A stretch of DNA of 64,000 nucleotides from Arabidopsis thaliana (GCF_000001735.4 NC_003074.8:7130101-7194100), one strand, 5' to 3'; shown: positions 36,218-48,514, counted from the stretch's first letter. Translations and numbers: made by a program. Notes: generated by a model not told the origin, from the sequence alone.

Positions 36218-37706
36218 ATGAAAATCAATTGCTTGTTCTGTTGTATGTCCCACAGACGATTTAACAGACGATCATCATCGAGACAAAGCATCAAAGACTG
36301 CATTGATGCAAAGAACAATATAACTACATTTGACAACATCTCTTTTAAAACAGGTCCCATTTTCTAACCTTTTTCATTATATGCATTCTCAAATCCCTTA
36401 AAAGCTTTTCTTTCTAAAAGAAGCGAGGCGTATTTGCACATACCTGCAGATAGCAGTAGGCGAAGATACATATCCGAGGAGATAGCAAAACTCGGTAAAG
36501 GGAACATCAGTGCTCATATTTTTACATTCAGAGAGCTTTGCGTCGCTACCAAGAACTTCAACCCCGATAATCAGCTCGGTGAAGGCGGGTTTGGAAGGGT
36601 TTACAAAGGGCAGATAGAAACCCCGGAACAAGTACTTATAACATTCTCTCTCATACAACATCGATCCATCATATTCTGCTCAGTGGTTTGATTCTGATTC
36701 TTGCGTGTTTAGGTTGTTGCGGTTAAGCAGCTAGACAGGAATGGTTACCAAGGGAACAGAGAGTTTCTTGTGGAAGTCATGATGTTGAGTCTCTTACATC
36801 ATCAAAACCTTGTCAATTTGGTCGGATATTGCGCAGACGGTGATCAACGGATTCTTGTCTATGAATACATGCAAAATGGCTCTTTAGAGGATCATCTTCT
36901 AGGTAACATATATCTAAACACCATCACAACATACTTTCACTTCCACACATTCTAAAGATTTACCTTTTTTATACTTCAGAATTGGCGCGGAACAAGAAGA
37001 AGCCGTTGGATTGGGACACAAGAATGAAAGTTGCGGCAGGAGCAGCTAGAGGGCTTGAGTATCTACACGAAACAGCAGATCCTCCTGTTATCTACAGAGA
37101 CTTCAAGGCCTCAAATATATTACTTGACGAAGAATTCAACCCAAAGCTTTCGGATTTCGGTTTAGCTAAGGTTGGTCCGACCGGTGGAGAGACTCATGTG
37201 TCAACGAGAGTGATGGGAACATACGGCTATTGTGCGCCTGAGTATGCTCTCACAGGACAGCTCACTGTGAAATCCGATGTATACAGCTTCGGAGTCGTGT
37301 TCTTGGAGATGATCACAGGAAGACGAGTCATTGACACAACAAAACCAACTGAAGAACAGAACTTAGTCACTTGGGTACGCAAAAGTTCTTCAATCTGAAC
37401 AAAACCATTTGATTGGTTTTCTTAATTTGGTTTTGCTAAAATGCGCAGGCGAGTCCATTGTTCAAAGATAGGAGAAAGTTCACGTTAATGGCAGATCCAT
37501 TGCTTGAAGGAAAGTATCCAATAAAAGGATTGTATCAAGCGCTTGCAGTAGCAGCAATGTGTCTTCAAGAAGAAGCAGCAACGAGACCAATGATGAGTGA
37601 TGTAGTCACTGCGCTTGAGTACTTAGCCGTGACCAAAACCGAAGAAGATGGACAAACTGTAGAAGGAGAAGAAGAAGAAGAAGAAGACGAAAGATCCAAA
37701 CTTTGA
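36218..37706 (+). CDS. PBL23: PBL23, receptor-like cytoplasmic kinase (RLCK VII)
   Basis: Five exons (36218-36353, 36450-36631, 36713-36902, 36980-37374, 37449-37706) encode 386 residues. The start is the ATG at 36218, giving [14 protein letters not shown]. There is no glycine at position 2 for myristoylation, but three cysteines within nine residues suit S-acylation and membrane attachment. The kinase domain (about residues 75-355) is complete: P-loop [11 protein letters not shown], the VAVKQL lysine, catalytic loop [20 protein letters not shown] and the activation segment [15 protein letters not shown]. These kinases relay signals from surface immune and growth receptors. The C-terminus is strongly acidic. 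From memory this is AT3G20530. Confidence 0.92.
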
Positions 37707-38160
37707 GCAAATTTTTTTGTTTGTTTTCGTTTGTAATTTTCAAATGATCGGTTTTAGGAAATTTGATAACTTTACGAATTCACCAATGAAAAAAGAAGAT
37801 TAAATGAGAGTTTTCGTGTTCCCCATCGAACATTTTAAAGGATTTGCTGAGAATTTTGTATCTGGGTTTCAAAAAGTTTCAGACTTGACTCATCGCTGAA
37901 CAAAAATTACAGAATTAAAAATCCCAACTTTATCGGAAAAATGTCTTTTTTTTTTGGTTTATGTATTTTTTTTTAAAAGTGAAATGATTAATTAAAGAAG
38001 ATAAAAGGGGAAAAGGGTTTAAGGGTTTGTCATAGAGCAATGGCTACCAGCTCAGCTTTGTGATAAAACGACAAAATTGGACAACGATAAACCCTACTTT
38101 TATCTCTGGAAGACTCAAAATTCCTTCAAGCTGGGGAGATTAGCTTCACTTACTACGGCC
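37707..38160. other. Intergenic between PBL23 and POLIB
   Basis: PBL23 3' region followed by the POLIB leader. Poly-T and poly-A runs occur; no gene is visible. Confidence 0.45.
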
Positions 38161-41100
38161 ATGGGGGTTTCTCTTCGTCACTTGTCTCCTTCCTCTTTCT
38201 GGGTTTCGCGTCGTCCTCGTGTTTCTTCTTCAATTCTTTCTTTTCTTGTCCCTCGCCGTCGAATCCTTTGCACCAGGTTCACAGCTTTTCTCATCTTATC
38301 TGTTCCCTTTTCTCATTTTTGTTCATCGAGAATTAGATTTACTCATTCATTAGTCAATTGCTCTGTTCCGTAAAGTTGGTTGTTAGTTTTATATAGTGAT
38401 GATGATTCACGTTTTGAGGTTGTTGAAGAAGCAGGTTAAAAATGTGTGTTTGCTCAATTGCTCTGTTTCGTAAGTTTGTTGTTAGTTATATAGTGATGAT
38501 TCGCGTTTTAAGTTTGTTGAAGAAGCAGGTTAAAAATGTGTTTTGCTGCAATTTGGTTTCAGTTTCTCACTTAGTCTAAATTGTTCCTGTGTTAAAGTTA
38601 TTTAGGAGTCTGCTTTTGATTAAGCAGAAGAATGTATTTTAGTTGAGGTTTGGTTATTATTCTGAGTTTGAAGGTGTTTTTCTTTGTGTTGATATCATTT
38701 TTTGGTGGTTATGATTTGCAGGAAAGTAGCAATCATAAAGGGAAATGCGGGATATTCGACTGCTACTGATTGTGGTGGTTCTCATGGGTTTCATCATTCA
38801 GGTCATCAAAGGTCATCCTCTGTTGAGTTTAGTGGAGAGTGGAAACTTAATTTGGGATCTAAGACGGCGAGAATGGTTCCGCCAACTGTGAAACAAGCTG
38901 GAGCTGTAAGTGCTTGGAGGGAGGAAGTCAATAATAAGTTAAGAGGAAGAAATAGAGAATATGCTAACAACCAGGATGATGCTTTTGGTAATGGCAGTTA
39001 TATTTTAAAAGGCTTTGTCCCCAAAATAGATGATGTCCATTCTTATGGAAACGGCCAGAACTTTGATTACAATCTGAAGCCTGGAACTGATATTACCACA
39101 CTTGGTAGAGAATTGAATGGCTTTATGCAAACGAATAGTATAAGAGGATCGGTCGTAGCATTACCAAGCAAGGATATTGAGGTTGGGGAAACAACAGACG
39201 TGACTCTGAAACCTCTTAACAGTGATACGACTCTTGACAATGCCAGCTATAAGAAAACAGCAACCATTTCCAAAGTGGAAAAATGCACCAACCTATCGCA
39301 AGTCCGTGCAAACCTCAAGAAAATATACAATAGAGTTCGTGTTGTTGATAATGTGTCTAGTGCAAAGGAAACCGTGGCTCTGCTCATGAATCAATATAGG
39401 AATCTTGTCCATGCTTGCGATACAGAGGTATTGGGTCATGTGTTTGCTAATACATTGTTGTTCACATGGCCTAGAAATGCTTATGTTCTTGACGTATAGA
39501 CGCTTCGTTTAATTCTGCTTTTACTCTCTGATAATCTATTCTGTAGGTATCCAGGATTGATGTGAAGACTGAAACACCTGTAGACCATGGGGAGATGATT
39601 TGTTTCAGTATCTATTGTGGATCAGAAGCAGATTTTGGAGATGGTAAATCATGTATCTGGGTAGATGTGCTTGGCGAAAATGGAAGGGATATCCTGGCTG
39701 AGTTTAAGCCATTTTTCGAAGACTCATCCATAAAAAAAGTGAGCTAAAACGAAAAACAACTTGCTGCGTTTCTATTTATTCAGTGATAATTTGGTGTTAC
39801 GAATCTTGTTGTGTGTTTTCCTGAAAAGATGATTGACTACTTCTTCACCTTGGCTCTCTTTTGTTTAGATGGAGGCACTAATGACTTCTGAATCATGTTT
39901 TAATTTTGTAAATCATTTGAAAATGTTTTCATGATCAAATAACGCTTATAAGCTTGACCTTTCCTTTTACTTATAGGTATGGCATAACTACAGCTTTGAT
40001 AACCACATCATCAGAAATTATGGAATCAAGCTTTCTGGTTTTCATGGTGATACAATGCACATGGCACGATTGTGGGATTCATCTAGACGGATATCGGGTG
40101 GTTATTCGCTTGAAGCACTTACAAGTGACCCAAAAGTTCTTGGGGGAACTGAGACAAAGGAGGAAGCAGAATTATTTGGTAAAATATCAATGAAGAAGAT
40201 TTTCGGCAAGGGAAAATTGAAAAAAGATGGATCAGAAGGAAAATTGGTGATCATTCCTCCTGTTAAAGAGCTACAAATGGAGGATCGAGAAGCTTGGATT
40301 TCGTACTCAGCGTTGGATTCAATAAGCACTCTAAAGCTTTATGAGAGCATGAAGAAGCAACTGCAAGCGAAGAAATGGTTTCTTGATGGAAAACTAATTT
40401 CAAAAAAGAACATGTTTGATTTCTACCAAGAATATTGGCAACCTTTTGGTGAACTTCTTGCCAAAATGGAATCGGAAGGAATGCTTGTAGATAGGGATTA
40501 TTTGGCGCAGATTGAGATTGTAGCCAAAGCAGAACAAGAAATTGCTGTTTCGAGGTTCCGTAATTGGGCTTCAAAGCATTGTCCAGATGCAAAGCATATG
40601 AATGTTGGCAGTGACACGCAATTGCGACAACTCTTTTTTGGTGGCATTTCTAACAGGTATGCTTCTTCCAAGTCTTGATTTGAACTGCCTTATTTTTCCA
40701 TGTATCTTTAGAAGAAACCATGACATTTTGGTATTTGACACGTACCATATCACTTTATTATAAAGAAAACCAAATGTATGAGACTCTAGTTTAAGAATCT
40801 GGTGAAGATTGTAATCTTTTGCCTTGATAAAACACTTGCAGCTCTCAGATTTAGTTTGTGAATCAAATTTTCTTCCCATTATGATGCAAAACAGGAGTTA
40901 CATAATTTCGTTTCTTAGTGCTTATTTCTGATACTAAGTTTTGTTCATATCTGATACAGTTGTAATGATGAGGATCTTCCATATGAAAAACTTTTCAAAG
41001 TTCCCAATGTGGATAAGGTGATTGAAGAAGGAAAAAAGAGAGCCACAAAATTCCGGAATATCAAACTGCATAGGATAAGCGACAGACCTTTGCCCACTGA

Positions 41101-43257
41101 AAAGTTCACTGCCTCAGGCTGGCCCTCTGTTAGTGGAGACACCTTGAAAGCCTTAGCTGGGAAAGTCTCTGCAGAATATGACTATATGGAGGGCGTTTTA
41201 GATACTTGTCTAGAAGAAAACATTGGAGATGATGATTGTATTTCGCTACCAGATGAAGTTGTAGAAACACAACACGTCAATACCTCTGTTGAATCAGACA
41301 CATCTGCTTATGGAACAGCATTTGATGCATTTGGAGGGGGTGAAAGTGGAAAGGAAGCTTGCCATGCTATTGCTGCATTATGTGAAGTTTGCTCCATTGA
41401 TTCCTTAATATCAAATTTTATCCTTCCTTTACAGGTATGTTTTTTCTTTTAAAACAATATTCCCTGGATTTACGAGCTACTTAATTATTTCCATTAGCAT
41501 ATCCTTCAGGTTATTTTTTTATGGAATTTGTTTTCCTAAATGACAGGGAAGTAACGTGTCAGGAAAAGATGGTCGTGTCCACTGCTCCCTGAATATCAAC
41601 ACTGAAACTGGACGCTTATCGGCTAGAAGGCCAAATTTGCAGGTACATGGCTTGAACTTAATTTAAGAGTTAGCTTGAATGGAGATGCAATCAAATAACT
41701 AAGCTTCTCTAATTTCTCTACTGATAACCTTGTAAATTTTTTTGATGTTGTGGTATGAAGAGCTAGTATATGCTAATTTTTGGATTGGTGTGCTCAAGGT
41801 CAATTTTTAGATAGAGGTATAGGACATCTAGAATTTGTTTGTAAAGTATTCCTTTTCTCTGTCTAGAACCAACCTGCATTGGAGAAAGATCGGTACAAAA
41901 TCCGTCAGGCCTTCATAGCATCACCTGGAAATTCACTTATTGTTGCTGATTATGGACAGGTGAAATGATATTGATATCTACTTTTCTGATGACTAGTAAG
42001 CTAATTCACTTGTTGACTGTGAGGTGATTTTTCTATCTTCAGCTGGAACTTAGGATTCTGGCACATCTTGCTAGTTGCGAAAGCATGAAGGAAGCTTTCA
42101 TAGCTGGTGGAGACTTCCACTCAAGAACAGCCATGAATATGTATCCTCATATTCGTGAAGCTGTTGAAAATGGTGAAGTGCTCCTTGAATGGCATCCACA
42201 ACCTGGACAAGAGAAGCCGCCAGTGCCATTGTTGAAGGTGAATCCTGGTTAAATGTTTTTGAAACAGGGATTTTTAACTCTTTTATTCATTTTGCTTGTA
42301 AGCTAAAAGAATAGTTCTATTAGTGCTGAACTGCAGAGCGGGACTCTTTCATCCCTTTGGCACTTTAAGATTGCAACAGTCGACTTATACAGACTAGGGA
42401 AACTAAACTTTGTTCCTGAATTCGTCTAACAGCTGGCAAAATGTTTTCTTACTTATTCAGGATGCCTTTGCTTCTGAGAGAAGAAAAGCAAAGATGCTTA
42501 ACTTCTCGATTGCGTATGGGAAGACTGCTATTGGGCTGTCTAGAGATTGGAAGGTACTATCAACTAAGCCGTTAAGATTGATATGAACAAGCTTGATATA
42601 AGATAATAAGCTCACAGAAGCCTGTTTTCCATCTTTCAGGTATCAAGAGAAGAAGCTCAAGATACAGTTAATCTCTGGTATAATGACAGACAAGAAGTCC
42701 GGAAATGGCAAGAACTACGCAAGAAAGAAGCTATACAAAAAGGGTATGTACTCACTTTGTTGGGAAGGGCTCGTAAATTCCCTGAATACCGTTCACGTGC
42801 CCAAAAGAACCATATCGAGCGAGCAGCAATCAACACTCCTGTTCAGGTTTGTTTGCACTATCATCAGATCTTAACCATCTTGAACTCTATCGACTTTAAA
42901 CCTCAATCACCACTATTAATACAGGGAAGTGCGGCTGATGTTGCTATGTGCGCTATGCTGGAGATATCAAATAATCAACGGCTAAAAGAGCTTGGTTGGA
43001 AATTGCTTCTACAAGTAATACTTCTCACAGATTCTTTACATAACTACAGGTTAGATGATTGTTTATCTAAATGATTTCTTTTGGGCTACCTACAGGTTCA
43101 TGATGAAGTAATCTTGGAAGGACCAAGTGAGTCAGCGGAGAACGCTAAAGACATAGTTGTGAACTGCATGTCTGAACCCTTCAACGGCAAGAATATTCTC
43201 TCAGTCGACTTATCTGTTGATGCTAAGTGTGCTCAGAACTGGTATGCTGGCAAATAA
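38161..43257 (+). CDS. POLIB: POLIB, organellar family A DNA polymerase
   Basis: Twelve exons (38161-38276, 38722-39427, 39547-39738, 39977-40656, 40960-41434, 41547-41642, 41867-41959, 42043-42237, 42461-42553, 42640-42846, 42925-43014, 43096-43257) encode 1034 residues. The enzyme replicates and repairs plastid and mitochondrial DNA. Residues 1-~60 are a Ser/Arg-rich dual-targeting peptide. The 3'-5' exonuclease domain starts with ACDTEVSRIDVKTETPV (~270-290), then HNYSFDNH (~340) and YSALDSISTLKLY (~435). The polymerase domain has motif A VADYGQLELR (~780-790), motif B RRKAKMLNFSIAYGK (~857-871) and motif C QVHDEV (~981-986). A long spacer (~560-725) is typical of plant organelle polymerases. 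Intron 1 contains a 100-bp tandem duplication. From memory this is AT3G20540; its paralogue POLIA lies on chromosome 1. Confidence 0.94.
38354..38545 (+). repeat. Imperfect ~100-bp tandem duplication in POLIB intron 1
   Basis: Copies begin at 38354 and 38454 with TCAATTGCTCTGTT and both end with GAAGAAGCAGGTTAAAAATG. They differ by small indels and substitutions. Confidence 0.85.
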
Positions 43258-43559
43258 GAGGAAAATAGAAAAAGATCTTGCTAGTGAAAGCTAACAATGA
43301 GGCAGTGCTTGAGGTTTTTTTTTTTTTTGTCTCATTGGCTCTGAGAAAATCTGTTCATATGTGAGAAAGGGTCATTTTGTTTATGCTAATGAAAGCTAAT
43401 TGTTGTCATCTTCTTTATGTTAAAAGATACATTGCTGTGTAAATTAGTAGGCTTGAAGAGTCGGTGTTTTTAATGAGAAAACAGAGTAATCTTATCAAAG
43501 AAAAGTGAACGAGTAGATGATAATAATTACAATCTCGCAAGAAGCTTCGAGGCAGTATC

Positions 43560-44231
43560 ATGGCTTCCATTTCACCATGCATAGCTCTTCTGCGAGTTTA
43601 TTCTCCTCTACCACCAAACTCAACAACACTTCTTCTACCCCACTTAGCCTCTCCTCTCGGTTTCTTGGAACTAGGGTTGTGAATCTCGGGATCAGACTTA
43701 TCCGACTCGGACCCTCCAATAGGTCAGAGCCACTGCCTCGTTTAAGTTCGGAAAGAACGGCGTCGATGCTGAGAATGCTGGAATCTATGGCAGCCAGTCA
43801 CGTGATGATTTTGACAGAGACGACGTCGAACAGGTTCGTGTTCACTTCAAGCTTCTAGAGTCAAATATGTCAATCTTTGTTTTGTTACAAGGGCGCTTAT
43901 AAAAGCTTCCGTACGTGGTTGTGTCTGAGTTTGTGAATGAAGAAAACAGAGGAAATGTTAGATTTATTATTGTCGTTTCTGTGTTATTTGCAGTATTTTA
44001 ACTACATGGGGATACTTGCGGTGGAAGGTACCTAAGATAAGATGCACCATGTCGACATCCTTTTAATGCTAGCAGTCTCGGAGGGAGACAAGCCTAAAAT
44101 TGAAGAGCTTCTCAAACGCTGACTACACGGTTAAGGATGCTGACGGCAGAACCACTCTTGACTGAGCAAGCAGGGAGGAGATCCGTGACTTGATCCTTGA
44201 ATCCCTCACTAAAGGCTTGACAAATAAGTAG
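43560..44231 (+). pseudogene. Pseudogene of LTD/GDC1 (ankyrin-type LHCP translocation factor)
   Basis: Protein-level remains of LTD/GDC1, a chloroplast protein that hands light-harvesting proteins to the cpSRP pathway, are spread over three frames. In order: a start (MASISPC, 43560), a transit-peptide-like stretch in another frame (STTKLNNTSSTPLSLSSRFL), FKFGKNGVDAENAGIYGSQS with DDFDRDDVEQ in the third frame (from 43741), a retained intron 43834-43993 with intact GT and AG, then YFNYMGILAVEGT, a stop at 44033-44035, a deletion, VDILLMLAVSEGDKPKIEEL, a frameshift, and DYTVKDADGRTTLD followed by another stop and EEIRDLILE. The kept intron position shows DNA-level duplication rather than retroposition. 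The repeated frame breaks make it non-functional. It lies 300 bases downstream of POLIB. Confidence 0.85.
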
Positions 44232-44594
44232 TTTTCAATCGCAGAGTTAGCTTTATCTTACTAAGAAAGTGATGTCCGTTTTGGTAACTCTAGTTGAAAT
44301 CTCAGTCGTCTCCATGTTTCTACGTTAAGTTAGGTCGAAACCCTCAGGGAGCGACAATTTTAAAGTAGAGATTGATCTTATACAGTTATACCAAAAGTTA
44401 ACCTTTTTCTCTTACCAATCGTTCATCATCATTTATTATATAACAAGCAAGCAAAAGATTTCTAAATGATGTCTGAGATTATCACCAGCACGGTAGAAAG
44501 CATACATGAAGCAGCTCAAACATCTCTAAAAACCCTGAGAAACGCAACTATCTAATCTTGTGATTTACTCGTTTCTGCTTGACTCTGATTTCAT
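44232..44594. other. Intergenic between LTD pseudogene and DDL
   Basis: DDL 3' region; nothing else is visible. Confidence 0.45.
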
Positions 44595-47500
44595 TCACTC
44601 GGCAGAATTCTCGTGCAACAGTACGTACTCTCGGCTGCAACCAAAAGAACAAAACATGTCAAGAACAGAAGAAAGTAGATGTTAACTGCACAGCAAGCAA
44701 AGATTAATCACAGAGAATAGGCACGGGGTATGATTCATAATGGGAAACCAGAACTAGAATGTGTCTTCATTAGAATACCTGCTGTTGCCAAACTTTATGG
44801 TGTCTTTCTCAAAAAGCTCATAATATCTTTGTGGCTCAATGGGACTTTCCTGAAAAAGTAAAAGAAGTTCTAATCACAAACGTTTGAATTAACCATGATA
44901 AAGAAGCACATAAGAAGGAATGTAATTGAGCACTTACATTGATATAAGTTTTGTTGGTACTACCAAGATCCATTATGTAAGGCCTGGAAAGTGACATTAA
45001 GGGAAATTAAAATTTAGCTTAAAGCCAGAAGAGGTACAAATTTTAAGCAAAATGAAAGAGCAGATAGGTTTTACTTCACTTGCTTCCCCATCATACCATC
45101 TGGTTTCTCCTTTTCCATTTCCCTGAGAAAAGCACATTCACAGTGACATAAATATTAAACTAAAAACCTTATTCTCATTAAATCTATTGTCATAGATATT
45201 ACTACTTAAAAGGAGAAATACATGTCAGAACCCTACCGGTACTGAATGACAGCATGCTGCTTGCTGCAAGATGGGTGATCCGTAGGAATGTCGGCAATCC
45301 TTCTTTCACGTCCAAAGAGGTAGCAGCTTTGGCGGTGAAGGCAGAGTGGCTCTGTTAGTCCAACACATTTCACATGCACAGAAACATACATCAAGAAAAC
45401 TGATTCAGGGCATTCAGAATTATTAAGCAAACAGAAATGGGAAACAAAATGTAAAATCTTATATACAATGTTCAGGGGTTCAAAGTAAGAATGACACGGG
45501 AAGCCACAGTCACAAACATATCAGATCAAAGGAGCTATTTTTCCTCTAAGAGTCATTAACATTCATAATAAGATTCATTCTAAGAAAATTGACAAGTTCT
45601 AAGAAGTATCAAGCTATAGTTTGGCTACTATCGGTAATCACGCTGTTATCTGGACACTAAACCATCAATGACCACAGTTTTCAAGTTTACATGGCTAGAG
45701 TGCATCAAAATTTCTTGAGTATCTCTTTCATTGCCACTACATGCTTTACTGCATATTTTGTGGACAAAAAATTGACGTTCACCACAGTAAGATAGTTAAG
45801 TGAAATACATAGAAGACAAATGAACCACTACTTAGACAGATGGATAGAGATGTGGAAGACGTCAAAGACTCACCATTCAGTGGTTCACCATCCTTAAAAA
45901 CATACAGTCTCCATCGTTCGCTGGGTTTTCTAGCCTCTGGGGGCTCATTGAAGAGGAGTGTGATACCTGCAAAGGATTCACTCAGTCAAGGAAGCTAAGC
46001 ATGCCTATGGTGAAATTTAATGCGAGAAACCACCGTCTCCATTCCTAGGAGCAAAAGCGGATTGGCAGTCAAAAGATATCTGCTGATAGCAGATGCTTAT
46101 ATATTGAAGCTTCTAGTCTCATTAGATATTGACCAAAGAAAGCTTTTACCCAGTGACAGACACGTACGCATACAAAATTAAGTAAATATGACCTGACAAC
46201 AAAGGCAGATGTTTCGCAGTTCAAACATGCAATGAAAACACTATGGCAAAAGTTTCTAGCACAAGGTAATGGTAACAGGTGATATTCTTAAATGAAATGG
46301 ACGGATCAGAAGTTTCACCTCTGTATCTGTTAGTTTCTTCAGCAAGTTTCCCTGATAGCTCAAATGATGGTTCTTCCTACAAGATATATCAAAATTAGAT
46401 TTGAAGCGTTAGCATTTATGCATGGATGAGCTAAGCGAGCTCAAAATGACATTGGAAATTGAAAATCAATAGGGCTTGATATAATACCTTTTTCTTCGCT
46501 GCCAGAGCCTCTTCAACTGCTCTCATTCTCGCGACTGAATCTTCCTCGACATTTCTGTTAACGAAAACCCATAACATGGTTAAAAGAAAGACTGAAAAAT
46601 TGTAACGGCTAATCTAATAAGAAGAAAACTCACGGCTCCTCGCTGCCCCCTCTTGCATTAGACCCCTGAAAAGACAAAAGGCGATAAAAATGACTGAAGA
46701 AGTAACAAAAATCTGTGGCTCGCAGAAAATGATAATTTGCAGAAAGCAACCATAATCTATATAATGAGCTTTTACTAAAAAGAGAGAAACATGAGAAGTG
46801 ATGTTACTGGACATGCTGAAGGGAAACAAAGAGACTATCTTTCTTAAGTCCTTTAGCAACAGAGTAAGCAAAAAATGGCTGGCTGCAGGTTCTAGTTATA
46901 GACTCACGAGATGGATAAGCTAGATTACAGGATTCCAATTATTTATTATGTGACGAAACAAGCAGCAGAGGCTAACCTTTTCTAGCATACATCAGAGCTA
47001 AACAATTTCAATCACATTTATCTTTTCAAGCAGAATACGAATATGCACAAGTAAAACCCAAAACAAAAAAAAAAACACTTCTGAGATTAAGAACATATCC
47101 AAGCTAAAGAAAGAAGCAGAAATACCTCATCATGCCTTGAGGCAATAGCTCTTTCAGGTGAACGCCTACTACTCCTGTGACTCCTATCTGACGGTGAAGT
47201 AGACCTCTCATGTCTTCCTCTAGAGTATCTCTCATCATCTGTTCTTGTCCTTCTCCTTTTTTCAGTATCCTCTCTCCCTGATCGTCTTCTCTTATCCCCA
47301 ACTTCCCTATCTCTTTCTCCTTCTCCTTTTCTCTCCCTATCCCTATCTCTTCCTATATCTCTATCCCTTTCCCTACTGTTTCTCTTCTCCCTTTCTCTAC
47401 CATCATCTTCTCTCTCTCTACTTCTCCCAATTTCCTTCTCTCCTCGAGCTCTTCTCAGTCTCTTCGTACGTGGTGAAGGAGACCTAGAACTAGGAGCCAT
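44595..47500 (-). CDS. DDL: DAWDLE (DDL), FHA-domain RNA-processing protein
   Basis: Ten exons (47500-47126, 46665-46634, 46554-46488, 46376-46319, 45966-45874, 45351-45237, 45122-45075, 44983-44938, 44849-44779, 44634-44595) encode 314 residues. Residues 1-~125 are an Arg/Asp/Glu/Ser-rich low-complexity tail of RE, RD and RS repeats ending SPSDRSHRSSRRSPERAIAS. The C-terminal half is a forkhead-associated phosphopeptide-binding domain, with YLFGRERRIADIPTDHPSCS, KQHAVIQYR and MDLGSTNKTYIN holding the conserved Gly-Arg, Ser-x-x-His and Asn residues. DDL binds DCL1 and pri-miRNA and promotes miRNA and siRNA accumulation; it is the plant relative of SNIP1. A likely 5' UTR intron begins with the donor GTAAAA at 47771. 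From memory this is AT3G20550. Confidence 0.93.
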
Positions 47501-48099
47501 TATTGGAGTCAGGGTCGTTTTCTCTCTTCTTTGCCTTTGGAAAGATCACAAATTGAAACCAGGGTCAGAAGGAAAAGGCATGTGAGCTCCAGATAACACA
47601 GTAAACCCTAATTCCCAAATGCATAGAAACTAGAAATGGAGCAAAAGCCCTAAACCAAAAAACGTAAGCTACAGATTTCAAATACTAAATTCAGAAGTTC
47701 CGGGCATAGTCTAGGGTTGCAAGAATCGTTAAGAGAAAAAATCGCTGCATAACGAGAAAGAAAAATTTTACCTGGTGGCCGGAACTGTGACTACTTCGGC
47801 GGAGAGAAGAGGAGAGAGTGAATAATAATAATCGCAGAGATAAAAAGAATCAGAGCCAAAACGAGAAGAATCATTTATTTGGCCTCTTTTGCAAATAAAT
47901 GGAAACTGAGGGGTTCAATATCAAACAAATTGTAGACGGTATGGTAAAACTTCCATTAGTTGACACGTGTCATATCTTGTTTGGTAGAAAGGATATGTAT
48001 AATTAGGGCAGAAGCCGCTTGTAACGTCGTACCCTTGTACTTCCTTCGAGATTTTTGTTTCTTCGTCCTAGTTTGCAACAAAGATTTTATAATTGATCA
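47501..48099. other. DDL leader, probable 5' UTR intron and promoter
   Basis: On the minus strand, CACCAG is followed by GTAAAATTTT at 47771, a good donor. A likely acceptor is TTTCCAAAG near 47536, giving a 5' UTR intron of about 235 bases (inferred). Upstream lies the palindromic G-box at 47961. Confidence 0.45.
47961..47972 (-). promoter_or_regulatory. Palindromic G-box upstream of DDL
   Basis: TGACACGTGTCA is a perfect 12-base palindrome with the CACGTG core. It lies about 190 bases upstream of the inferred 5' UTR donor of DDL. Confidence 0.5.
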
Positions 48100-48129
48100 T
48101 CAAACAAATCGGTGAGCCTGTAACAAATC

Positions 48130-48327
48130 GAGTGCACCAGCTTTACCACCAACTTTGATAGGATAGAAGACAAATACAAGATCATAGATATAGTTGAGGT
48201 GGATAGCTAAACGACATAAACCATCAGAAGTGACAGTGATCTTGTTCTGATTGTAACAGAGTGCACCAGGTTTACCACCAACTTTGATCCTCTCATGAAG
48301 GAACTTGTGGAGAGAAATTTTCAACTT
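48130..48327 (-). pseudogene. Fragments of ribosomal protein L22e (RPL22), partly duplicated
   Basis: In the minus-strand frame starting at ATG 48354, residues 10-32 read KLKISLHKFLHERIKVGGKP then GAL, matching the RPL22 block (from memory) around EKFLQERIKVGGKAGAL. Residues 38-45 read KITVTSDG, matching the next RPL22 block KITVTADG, with about eleven intervening residues missing. At 48159-48130 a second short copy, IKVGGKAGAL, appears in the same frame. The rest of the frame does not match RPL22. The adjoining frame 48293-48514, with MNAVFHISFKANS and FLEVENFS, is unrecognised. Most likely a ribosomal protein gene fragment with rearrangement, not a functional L22. Confidence 0.65.
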
Positions 48328-48514
48328 CGAGGAACATATGTCCTGAAATCCCATCTGTAGTTCTCCTTACTACCGATTTGTAGTCGCAACTGTTGGCCTT
48401 GAAGCTTATGTGGAAGACAGCATTCATAGACTCGAGCTTTAGAGACGGGTCAGTATGAGTTTCTCGGGTGATGCTTTGGTTTGTCGGGTGATGGCTCATC
48501 GAATCCCAAATCAT

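Noticed and set aside
47087..47500. Plus-strand Ser/Leu/Tyr/Phe-rich frame opposite DDL exon 1
   Set aside because: It is the complement of the Arg/Glu/Asp repeats of DDL.
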